In this document: one piece after another, positions 1 to 22,892 of the stretch
Position numbering within the stretch: position 1 is the first letter of the stretch
How the letters are laid out: every line of letters begins with the position of its first letter
NCBI RefSeq assembly: GCF_047663525.1
Contig: NC_092613.1
Span: 5,357,501-5,421,500, forward strand
Source of the DNA: Anas platyrhynchos
Lineage: Eukaryota > Chordata > Aves > Anseriformes > Anatidae
Length of the DNA stretch: 64,000 nucleotides
Direction of reading: 5' to 3'
Position numbers and translations under genes: made by a program
Notes under the pieces: generated by a model
Databases searched by the model: none
The model's input: the letters and a program-made list of their open reading frames with translations, nothing else
What the model was told of the DNA's origin: nothing

Positions 1-2061
1 CAACACAACGCAAAACACACGAGCGACCTGACTTTTGGCAGTGATAGGCAGTGACTGCAGATAGCACCTACTCCAGTATCTTTGCACAATAAAAACAACA
101 ACTCGGACATGGGAGACTGCTGGGACTTTCTGCCAGGCAGGTTTTGGGGCTTTCATTGCACACCTGACCTGTGAGGGCTGGACCAGCAGAAGGAGTGTAG
201 GAAACAAGGTGGAAAGAGCCAAGAGAAGCACCAAGGTCTAAGCACTATCTTTTTTTTCCCTGTCTTTTTTTTTTTTTTCATTTTTTCTTTTTTTTTTTTT
301 CTTTCTTATCTTTAACCAGGAGTGGAGCACTCCCTAGATCAGAAAGGGAACTGTACAGACGATGACAAAACAGGCTATATCCTAAACAATGTACTGAATT
401 CACACACCTGTATACTGAAGAGAGGTGAAGGCACTCTTGCTGCCGGACGCAGGCTCTCCAAAGCCCTGGAGAACATGCCAAGAACTGCCTTCCCTCGCCT
501 CTCTGGCTCTCCATTGTGAACTCCAGACTAAATGGATGGCAAGACTATTCACTAACCTGATGTTTAAAATAAATAAGGACCTAGAAAACTAACAGAAATA
601 ATGCTTAATGCATGCTCCCACAGCGCTGTCTTCTCCCACTGGCTCCACAAACTCCTCGGCGCTGTCCAGAATCCAGAAGGGAAAGCTGGAAGAAGTGTGG
701 AGGAGGGCTGCCCGGTTAGCCAGGGATCTCAGGGCATCCAAGGTGGCTGCAGGAAATTCTCTGGGAGCCCCAAGGCTTTACACTCCTATAATTCACCCCT
801 GATTTAGGGGTGCATCTACCTGCCTTCCACACGTGAAGAACACAGCTCCTCTCCTTGGGGGGAATACTCTGAGCAGAAACCCTCGCAAAGTCAGTCGGCT
901 GAGGAGGAGCTGAGTACACTTCTAGTGCATGAGCTCATAGCTTAAGAACATATAGCCCTTTTTGAAGTTCTACGTGAGCTTTAACAACAAGTACACTAAC
1001 CATAGACAACTTCGGAGAACAACATAAATGCTGAAACAGATCTGAGGCATTAAATCACTGGGAAAGGACATCGTTGGAGAGCATTCAAAAATTAACACCA
1101 AGCACAGTCCATAGACAGTGCATTGCAGGACTTTTTTCCCCCTCAAAGGCCCATACCCTGTCTGTAAAGCCACATCACACAGAGCGAGCATCTTCTAGAC
1201 TGGCCTGATGAAATGCAGCAATGGTGGAAGCTGCAGCTGGGGAAGCTGCAATGGGCACTGTGATAAAGAGCTATTATAATTTAACCCAGCTGGCACGCCA
1301 GATTCTGAGCTAACACTGGACAGGCTTCAACAAAGCAACAACAGCTGACATAGAACTGTACTGAAATGAAAAAAGAATCAATACAAGTGAAAAAAATCCA
1401 ACAACATGGCACAGTATAACATCTTACTTGACTCCCAACTGGTATGTAACCTGAGATGGCTATAGATTGACACTGCTCATTTCAAGTCTGGAAACAAAAG
1501 GACCTCAGTTAACAAACACACACAAAACAAAAACAAAAAACATCTTATTAAGATACATGATTATTTGCTTCTCATTGCCTTCAAGAGAACTGATCCTTGG
1601 AGAAATGGCTTCTCTAAATTAGAACCCTCTTCACCTCCCCTCCCCTCCCATCTTCCCACCCCACCCACTCTGCATATATTATTTGTCAGCTCCAGACTCC
1701 TCCCTTAAAAAGCATTGCACAGGGTTTGACTTCCTGGAGAACACTCCAACAGCCAAAGTCATAACACTCTCCAAAACTTGCCTCCTGCAAGGACCAGTTG
1801 TCAGAACAGAGAATCATAGTAAGCCATTAAAAACTAGGGTATTGATACCAACATGCTGGTTATTGCGTGCTCCCTACAGGGTTTCATTAAAACAGACAAA
1901 AAAAAAAAGATGCTACTTCATTTGATGCAGATGATTCATGGGCAGTTTGGAATCTTAATTCTCTTTGGTGTTCACCTGATGATCTCTGAAGTTAGGGTTT
2001 GTGTAGAGTGCAAGAGAATCTGCGTGCTATCTTTTGATAGAGAAGGCCTGAACTGGTTCAG
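1..2061 (-). other. MDM4: MDM4 3' UTR and/or downstream flank
   Basis: This AT-rich stretch lies directly 3' of the MDM4 stop codon (minus strand). No exon of a recognisable protein is present on either strand; the short open frames here look like chance. A T-rich run at about 249-302 is simple sequence. I found no clear AATAAA on the minus strand, so the end of the 3' UTR is not located and may lie outside the window. MDM4 3' UTRs are long in other vertebrates, which is why I attribute most of this stretch to it. Confidence 0.5.
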
Positions 2062-15102
<13,041 letters not shown>

Positions 15103-15134
15103 AGTGGCAGTGATGAGCTGTTTGTGGCACAGAC

Positions 15135-18100
15135 CTATAAACGAGAAGTTTCACGTCCCAGTTAAGCTGCGAAACCTGCTCTTGGGGTTTAATCACTTCC
15201 ACTTCTTAGAAGTTTCAGGAAATCTGCGTTTCAAAAATAGCCCTGCCTGCATATCCTAAACGTTGCTGTGCCCCCTCACCTGCTCTCCTACCACAGACCT
15301 GCTGTGCCCCGTCCTGGCTGCAAACAGCAAACTGGGACAGAGCTGCAGGGACTTGGGGCTGCTTCTGCTCTGCCCCTCTAAGGAATTGGTGAGGAACCTG
15401 GACCTGCCGGCTCAAGGGAAGCACCAGTCTCTGCCACGCTGTTAGTGAGTGTAGTACGTTGAAATCTTTGAGTCAGAGGGTGGGGGAAACAGGAGCTGAG
15501 TCACAGCAACCCCAAGGGAAATCCTCCCAGAAGAGCAAAGCCCTGAGCAGCCAGGGCTGATGGCAATGATTAGCACGTTCCCCGCCTGCTTTTGAAGAGA
15601 TGAAAACCCGCGAAAGCTGCTGCAGCCTCCATCCAGAGCGAGGAGATGCAGGCCACAAGTTAACAATTCCACCAGCACCGCTGGCTGGGTGGGTGAAATG
15701 ATCCTTTCCTGGAAAGGAACAAAAGGGGAAATCCTGCAGCGATTTGAATTCGCAGCCCTATCAGCTTCAGCATCCACCCCAGGCCGGCAGCTTCATATGC
15801 AGAGCGATCTGCAATGACTCATGTTCTCGACACCATCCAGCCCATATCTGCCCCACACAAAGTAGGTTCAAAACCTTCATCCTTACAGAGGAAGGACAGC
15901 GTTAATTAGCTGCACGTGGGGACAGAGTAAACCGAACCCGCTGGAGAAGGAACCCAAGTCCTGACCTCTTATTTCACACAGCGTCGCCTCCGCCCTACAG
16001 CACGCGGATTTATCGCTGAAGCAAAGCCGTTCTGCTTCCCTGGAACAGGGCACAATAAATTCTGACTTTTGACACTAATCTACTCACATTTTTTACAGGC
16101 ACCATGAAGGAAGTCCTGCAACTGACTCTTGCTCACACGGGTACATTTAAGGCTAGTGGGAGATGAACTACAAAGCAAAGCCTGGCTCCTGAGCTTGCCC
16201 ACGCGGCTGCAGCTTTAGGAAAGTTTAGTCTGTGGATTCTGGCAGAGGTGCCAGCTTGTAACCCTTGCCATAATTTAATTTAAAAATCTGAAGCCAAAAA
16301 ATTTTGTTTTTTTTCAAAGAAATATCTTAAGTTTGCTGCCACGAGACTCCTGAGAGACAGGAGATGAGTCTTCCTACGTCGCTTAGGGAAGACTGAGTCG
16401 GACGCTCAGCTACATTCAGAAGTGAACAGGAGCAAAACAAGCAGGCTTGTGCCTGAGGAATGTAAAAACATCTCCAGTTGAGACAAAACAAGCTGGACAC
16501 TTATCTAGCAGGCACTGCAAATACTTCGGTTGACAAAAGTTAGTTTCAAAACACATTCAAGTTGATGGGCAGTATCACACATTCACACCCTACCCCTCCC
16601 ACTGCCCCGTTCATTAAGGAACAGGCACTAATTTACTAAGAGGCTTCTGGTATTTCTTATACCATTGCATTTCCCCGAAATAAGCACTGCTGGGGATAAA
16701 ATCCTTCCTGAAGATGAGGCATCTCTAAATGCTTAAAGCCCGATAAACGTGTGTCAAATTCAAGCTTGGTAAACCACCCTGACAGCAAGCAGATCTAGGC
16801 ACAACCAGAAATAACTGGCTTAAAGCTGAAGTCGCTGCTGTCTTCAGTTCCTTGACAAGCTGGCAACTTACCCCTGCCACGAACTCTGTGGGAGCCACAG
16901 CTGAACTTACCCACCGTGAGCTTCTCCGCTCCACGTCCCCTCTGTGCCTCTGCTCCTCCGAGTCCCTGTGCTAGGAGCAGCTCAGAGCCAGCCCCTGCCC
17001 CTCTGCTGGCCGCAGCTGGCTGCTAAATGCATCAGGGGCAGCTGCAGGAGGTGTGAAGGGCAGGCAAAGAAGTGTGGAGTTCCCCCCACCCTGCCTTCCT
17101 GGAAGGGGACTGCTGCCCCAGGGTAAGGCAGAAAAAAAGACGTGAAGTGCTCCGGTGCTGCTTTTAGTAGAGGCAGGTGAGCTGGCGCCTCGCCTCCAGC
17201 CCCTACAAAGGGGATTTGTTAGCAGGTTAGAGCCTCAGCACTGCCTTGGAACATCAGACTTCTTTTTAACTTCTAATTAGGCTACCTAGCAAGTCCTGGG
17301 ACATGTCCAGGCTGCAAACACCCACAAGGTTCACAGAGGCAGCCCCTGGTTGCCTTGCCCGGACAGAAAACCTCCCTGATGCCCTGCTCAGGCTGGCCAG
17401 GAGGAGAAATGCTGCCAGTTCCTAGAGAACTGCCCGGCTCCCTGCTGCAGTCCTACCCAGGAGCTGTACTGTCCCACTAATTTCATGCCAAACGCTTACC
17501 CTACAATGCTGGAAGCTTTCAAATTAATTTTCAGCCATCTGAAGGAAGCAGCAGAGGGCTCAGCGCTGCTCCCCTCCGTGGCTCTGGAGCCGTGTAACAA
17601 AACCACTCTGGAGGAGCCTGATGGCTTGGAAGAACCCATGAATCACAGAAGAGTCACCAAGCAAGGATTTTTCCCCTCAAATGCTTTATATGGGCATTGC
17701 AGGCTACAGGGATGAGCACAGCCTGCCCGTCCTGTGAGTAAAAGTTCCTGAAAGAGATCAGAACTCTTGTGGAAGGCAGGGTTGAGAGAGAAGATCGTAG
17801 CTAACGGCCCCAGAAGCTGCTGCAAGCTGTGTGCGTGGGCATTTCTTGGCAGCCACATCTGTAAAGCTGAGAATAGATTTCTAATTCGGCTCACTTCTGT
17901 GTCTTTCATGCCAGACTGACGCGCTCTGCAGCTTCTGTGCAAAGTGGGGGCAGCAGCAAGGAGCATAAAGCAGGCGTTATCCCGCTCGGTGTCCCCGCAG
18001 CCTCACTAACACCTTCCTTACACTCTGCTCTGAAGGGCTGTCCCCAGCCAGCAGCATCCTTCCTGCTTTCAAACGCTGTAATTGCTCCAGAAAACAAGCT

Positions 18101-20695
18101 TGCAGTCTCGTGTACAGTATCGTGGAGAGAGAAGCCCCACAGGGGAAGCTTTAGACAAGCACTGATCTGACAATTGAGTCACAGTTAATTAGGTTTGTCC
18201 CTATCAGTGCAAGGCCCTGGGAGCTTTGTGTCTGCCAGCTCTGCTCACCTTTCTCAGCACCACGACTCCTCCCCGTGAGCCTCGCTCACATCTTCAGCCC
18301 TTCTCCGGGCCCTAATTCTCACCTGAGTGCATCAAAATTCCTCTGGGAGAGCTGCAAGGTGCTCCAGGGCCACCGTGAAGGGATTTGTCTCCTTGAGCTG
18401 GTCCCAGGGCTACCTGGGGGCCGCAGGAGGAGGGAGAGCTGGGGCATGGATTCGGGGATTTGAACAGGTTTTGTGCTTTACGGCCTGCTTGGCTTCACTT
18501 TTCACTGTCCTGCTCTTAGTTGAGTGCTCCGATTCGTTGCCTGGATGCTGACTTGGCATTTAATTAGGAAAAGTATCCTGAGAAAAACCTGATTTCACCA
18601 CAGAGAAGCCCCGCAACGCATCACTGAAGGCAGAGCTCCGGCTTTTAACAACCAGCCAAAACGCTCGTTTTAAAGAGCTCCTTTTTGGAAACTGTTCTGG
18701 AATCAACTCCAGAGCTCATACAGCAGATGTAACAACGCTGAATTTCTCCTGCCCCGGGTTTTGTTGCGGACACGCTGCATCTGCGTGCTGCTACCTCCAG
18801 CTCTGCCAACGAGGCGCCGAAAGCAGCCAACCTGTGACAGATGTTAGCACTTCTCAGAGTACAAATGTTATGCAAGGCCCTTTTATTGCAAAACCAGTTA
18901 AGCGGGAGGAAAACAAAACTGATTGTTTCAATTAAAAAGGAATGCTGGCCAAGGGCTCTGCAAATCTCCCTAAATCAGCTGCTGCTGACAGTGGCTGTTG
19001 CTGGCGATGGCTGGAATCCGGCAGCAGCTCCAGCCCGACGCTCGTGTTGTTGTTTCCATTTATCTCTATTTTAATATCTTAAATCGGGCTTTTCCTTGGG
19101 CTGCTTTCATAAGGGGATGGCAAATCAACATCACCATTTAAGCACAGAGAGGAAGCAAGTCAGAGAGTTAAAAAAGCTGCTTCTTCACCAGGTGAGGTCT
19201 AACCGGAGCGTGCTAACCGTCCTGCCACAAAGCTGACATTAATTTTTAAGCCATTAAAAAAAAAAAAAAGCCATTAAAAGCTGACATTAATTTTTCCGGA
19301 GGAGTGAAACTGAAGCCAGTAATCTTAGCAGTAGTGAAAAGCGAGAAAAGCCCTTATTTTAACCACATTTTCAGCAGAACCAGCCGTCTGACATTTGACT
19401 GCAGCTGAACATCTGGGGTTTTTTGCCCTGCTCCTAGAAGAGTTGCTGAACACGTCAGCGCCCTCCTGGAAGCCCGGCTGCCACACAAAGCCCAGAGCTT
19501 GTCCCTGAAGACCCGGGTGCTCTGTACCCAAATTCTGATCTCCTCGTTCACCTTATTCACTTCATTTACCTCTCAGCCTCCTGTTGGGCAGCGCAGTGCC
19601 TGCGCCCAACCCACCTGCTGGAGATGTGACACGAACGAGTACTAGGGTGGGTATAAATCCAAATTTCAACAGCCGTCTGTGTTTCAAGTCTCCTTTCGAT
19701 CCCGCTTGCTGTTCTTTCTCCAAAACAGCTCTTCCCTCAACCTGATCCTATCAAGGACTTGATTAAATTTAAATTCTTCACCTCTGATGCGAGCACTGCA
19801 ACCCTCAGCAGCTCTGCACTGCCCACAGCCAGCAGAACCGCCCATCCTAAAAAAAAAGGCTCATCTTTTACAGCCCCTCATGTGCGATAACTGCAGGGCT
19901 TTACACCCCTGATCTCTGGGTTATTAATGCCTCTCTGAAATTAACTCCTTGTTACCACGGCTCTTAGCAGCACCACGCTGGGACAGCCCCTGGTGGCGCT
20001 TTGCCCTGGAAAAGCAGTGTTTAAGGGTAAATCGTGGGGTGAGAGATGAGGCACGGCACAAGCAGCTCCAAAGAGCTTCATTTTGTGGTTTGGGCACATT
20101 GTGCTGCTCCAAAATATTAAATTTGGCAGCAGAGCAACCTGGGCTGGGGCTGCCACGGGAGGGCCTGGCACAGACACACTTGGCACAGCTCCTTGTGCTG
20201 CCGGGACAGGTGGTTTAAGCACCAGCTGCCCACACACCACGGGTCCGGAATTGTGCAGAATAAAGCTCAATTTTTGAATAAAAAGTTTGGGGGTCTCTGA
20301 GGGGCACCGACACAGCGCTCGGGGCCACCTCATGAAGGCCGAGCCCTCAGCACACCCCGAGAACCGTTGTAGACCCCCACAACGCACTGAATGCTGCCAC
20401 AGGAACAAGATTGCAAAGGGGCAGCTCCGATTTTGGGTCAGAAACTTGATTTTCACCCACAAATCCCGAGCTTTACCCCCCCCTTCCAGTAACACCCCCC
20501 CCTCCCCCCCCCCAAGGCGCAGCGCCCGGCGGGTGCCGCACGGCCACGGCTCCACTGCCCACGACCTGGTCCCGGAGCCCCAAATCCCAACCCCAAAAGC
20601 GCTCCCAATCCCAATCCCAATCCCAATCCCAACCCTAATCCCAACGCCAATCCCGCTCCCAACCCCAACCCCGCTCTCCCGGCGGCTCAGCTCAC
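15135..20695 (-). other. MDM4: MDM4 first intron
   Basis: About 5.6 kb between the proposed non-coding first exon and the first coding exon. I recognise no coding exon on either strand. It contains simple repeats only (for example an A-run near 19258 flanked by two copies of a 19-bp sequence at about 19229 and 19278). Base composition rises from AT-rich at the left to GC-rich near 20 kb. Confidence 0.6.
20581..20673. repeat. Degenerate CCCAAT hexamer array
   Basis: A run of CCCAAT/CCCAAC/CCCTAA-like hexamers. CCAAT pentamers start at 20605, 20611, 20617, 20623 and 20647, four of them at exact 6-bp spacing. It lies just inside the proposed MDM4 first intron, within the CpG-rich promoter region. 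Confidence 0.85.
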
Positions 20696-20900
20696 CCTAG
20701 AGCATCCCCATGGGCCCCGGGCCGCCCCCCTCAGGGGTGGGGGTTTCCCCCTAGGCCCCCCGCGGGCTCCCCGCCTCCATCTTAGCGCCGCGGCCGCCCG
20801 CCGCTTCCCCTCGCAGCCAACATGGCGGCGCGGCCACTTCCGGCCCGGCGGGGCCGTACCATAGAGCGCGCCGGAAGTGTGGCCTAGAGTGGACCCCCCC
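20696..20900 (-). promoter_or_regulatory. MDM4: MDM4 CpG-island promoter and probable non-coding first exon
   Basis: A CpG-dense stretch with two ETS-type sites in opposite orientation (ACTTCCGG at 20836-20843, CCGGAAGTG at 20871-20879) and a YY1-like AACATGGCGGC on the plus strand at about 20819. On the minus strand a good donor (CTAGG|GTGAGC, last exon base 20696) would end a non-coding first exon. The transcription start is not defined by sequence alone; the island may fire in both directions. Short upstream ATGs are present on the minus strand. Confidence 0.6.
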
Positions 20901-21121
20901 TCCCCTCCAGCCTTGGAGGACCGTGCTGAGGGCAGCGCGGCGCCATGAGGGGCCCGGGGCCTCCCCTCCCCGCCTCACCGCCGCCTCCTGCCCCTCCCCG
21001 GCTTCTCCGAGCCCCCCACGGACCCCTCCCCAGCCCCCTGCAGCCCCCCCCGGTTCCTTGAGTGCAGCCTCCGAGCGGGGCAGCGCACTGATAAGGGCGG
21101 CCCCGGCCGTCGGAGCCCAGA

Positions 21122-21194
21122 GCCCGGATAGCTCAGTCGGTAGAGCATCAGACTTTTAATCTGAGGGTCCAGGGTTCAAGTCCCTGTTCGGGCG
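21122..21194 (+). tRNA. tRNA-Lys (anticodon TTT), copy 1
   Basis: 73-nt cloverleaf: acceptor GCCCGGA pairs with the 3' TTCGGGC, D arm GCTC...GAGC, anticodon loop CTTTTAA with TTT at 21155-21157, T arm CAGGG-TTCAAGT-CCCTG. Internal A box (TAGCTCAGTCGG) and B box (GGTTCAAGTCC) are intact, and a TTTTT Pol III stop follows within 10 nt. No intron. Identical to the second copy on the opposite strand. Confidence 0.98.
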
Positions 21195-21747
21195 CTGCCG
21201 CTTTTTGGCCTCGTCTCCCTCCCTCCTTCACCTTTTATCTCTTTTTTTTTTTCTCTCTTTTTTTTTCTCTCATTTTTTTTCTCTCTTTTTTTTTTCTCTC
21301 TTTCTTTTAATTTTTTTCTCTTTCTCTTTTTTTTCTCTTTTTTTTCTCATTTTTTTCTCATTTTTTTCTCTTTTTTTTCTCTTTTTTTCTCTTTTTTTTT
21401 CTCTTTTTTTTCTCTTTTTTTTCTCTTTTTTTTCTCTTTTTTTTTCTCTTTTTTTTCTCTCTTTTTTTTTCTCTTTTTTCTTCATTTTTTCTCTTTTTTT
21501 TTTTTCTCAATATTTTTTGGTTTTGCTGCCCAGGGGCTCGGCCGGGATGCTGATGAGGGGAGACGCAGCATCCCCCAGCAGCCTTAACAAGGCTTTTGGA
21601 GGGGGATCACAGCCGGGAGAGAGAGAGGAAAAAAAAAAAAAAAGAAAAAGAAAAAAAAAAGATAAAATAAGAGAGGTAGAAAAAAATCGGGGAAAAAAAA
21701 AAATAATTAAAAAAAATAAATAAATAAACAGGGAAAAAAAAAAAAAT
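21195..21747. repeat. Mirrored T-rich and A-rich tracts between the two tRNA genes
   Basis: After the plus-strand tRNA comes about 300 bp of (T)n interrupted by CTC/CTCT (to about 21507), then about 110 bp of mixed sequence, then about 120 bp of A-rich sequence with G interruptions (21629-21747) up to the minus-strand tRNA. Read outward from each tRNA, both flanks are T-rich on the transcribed sense strand. No coding potential; long open frames here are artefacts of low complexity. Confidence 0.9.
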
Positions 21748-21752
21748 GATAC

Positions 21753-21825
21753 CGCCCGAACAGGGACTTGAACCCTGGACCCTCAGATTAAAAGTCTGAT
21801 GCTCTACCGACTGAGCTATCCGGGC
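21753..21825 (-). tRNA. tRNA-Lys (anticodon TTT), copy 2, convergent with copy 1
   Basis: The reverse complement is identical over all 73 nt to the copy at 21122-21194, including A and B boxes and the CTTTTAA anticodon loop (TTT at 21792-21790). The 5 bases immediately upstream (cagag) are also shared. A run of T follows the gene on its own strand and would serve as terminator. No intron. Confidence 0.98.
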
Positions 21826-22065
21826 TCTGCTGTTCCAGCCCCCTCCGGCCCTATATGACCTTACCACCCCCCTGGTGTTTGCACCCTCCCAGCCCCCCCG
21901 AGCCCACCCATGGGTGCTGGCAGCACCCAAACCAGCCTGGGATTGGGGTGCTGGGGCTCCCTCCCCCCCCAAAGCTACTTAACCTGGTGGGTGAGCGCCC
22001 CCCCCCCAGCTTGGCGAGGAGCCCCCACCCTGTTAGGGGCTGTGGGGTGCCCCGCGTCCTCCCCC

Positions 22066-22232
22066 TTTTTTATTTTATTTTATTTTATTTTATTTTATTT
22101 TATTTTATTTTATTTTATTTTATTTTATTTTATTTTATTTTATTTTATTTTATTTTATTTTATTTTATTTTATTTTATTTTATTTTATTTTATTTTATTT
22201 TATTTTATTTTATTTTATTTTATTTTATTTTA
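22066..22232. repeat. (TTTTA)n pentanucleotide microsatellite
   Basis: About 33 uninterrupted TTTTA/TATTT units. Purity over 167 bp suggests ongoing length change. Confidence 0.98.
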
Positions 22233-22665
22233 GGGGGGGGGGTGCAGCATCCTTCCCCAGCTCCCTGCATCTCCAACACCCCCATGGGCTGGCGGGGTTG
22301 TATTTGGGGGGGGGGATTTTGTGTTTTTTTTAGGGGGGATACAACATCCTTCCCCATCTCCCTGCATCCCTGACACCCCCACAGGCTGATGGGGCTGCAT
22401 TTTGGGGGGGGAATTCATATTTTTTTTGGGGGGGGGCAGCATCCTTCCCAAACTCCCTGGACACTGACACCCCCTGGGAGAACCACCAGCATCTGGGTGC
22501 ACTTCTGGGGCTGGGGGGGCTGCATTTATTAATTTTTTTAATATATATTTTTTTTGGGGGGGGGGGCAGCATCCTTCCCAACCCCCTACACCAGCGACAC
22601 CCCCTTGGGAACCCTCAGCAGCCGGGTGTGCGCTGCTGGGGCTGCCGGGGCTGCATTTTTTCTTT
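22233..22665. repeat. Four-copy diverged tandem repeat with G-runs
   Basis: Four copies begin with a G-run followed by a GCAGCATCCTTCCC-like core at about 22243, 22341, 22436 and 22566, continue through an ACACCCCC segment and end in GGGGCTGCATTT (GGGGTTGTATTT in the first copy). Copies are about 95-130 bp and clearly diverged; the two right-hand copies share an extra segment (CCAGCATCTGGGTGC / TCAGCAGCCGGGTGT). Not recognised as a known element. Confidence 0.8.
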
Positions 22666-22699
22666 CTTTATTATTAATTAATTTTTTTTTTCTCCCCCC

Positions 22700-22892
22700 C
22701 CCCCGGGGTTTGGGGGGGGGCCACAGCCCCGTGCAATGCTGCGGGTGGCCGGGAGATGGCCCCGCTCCGCGCTGCGCCCCCTCCATTGTCCGCAGCCGCC
22801 GCCGCGCTCCCTCCTCCCGCAGCCACCACCGGGACCCCCCCCCCCCAAACCCACCGGGACCCCCCCCCCAACCCCCCCACGGCACCGAGCAG
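22700..22892 (+). promoter_or_regulatory. PIK3C2B: CpG island with probable PIK3C2B non-coding first exon
   Basis: A CpG-rich segment on the 5' side of PIK3C2B, followed by a GAGCAG|GTAACG donor (last exon base 22892). The next plausible acceptor on this strand joined to coding sequence is at 28522/28523, so I infer a first intron of about 5.6 kb. The start site is not visible and other first exons are possible, for example a second GC-rich patch near 27.4-27.5 kb. Confidence 0.45.

Noticed and set aside
21205-21723. 172-aa Phe/Ser-rich and Lys-rich frames
   Set aside because: Translation of T-rich and A-rich simple sequence between the tRNA genes.
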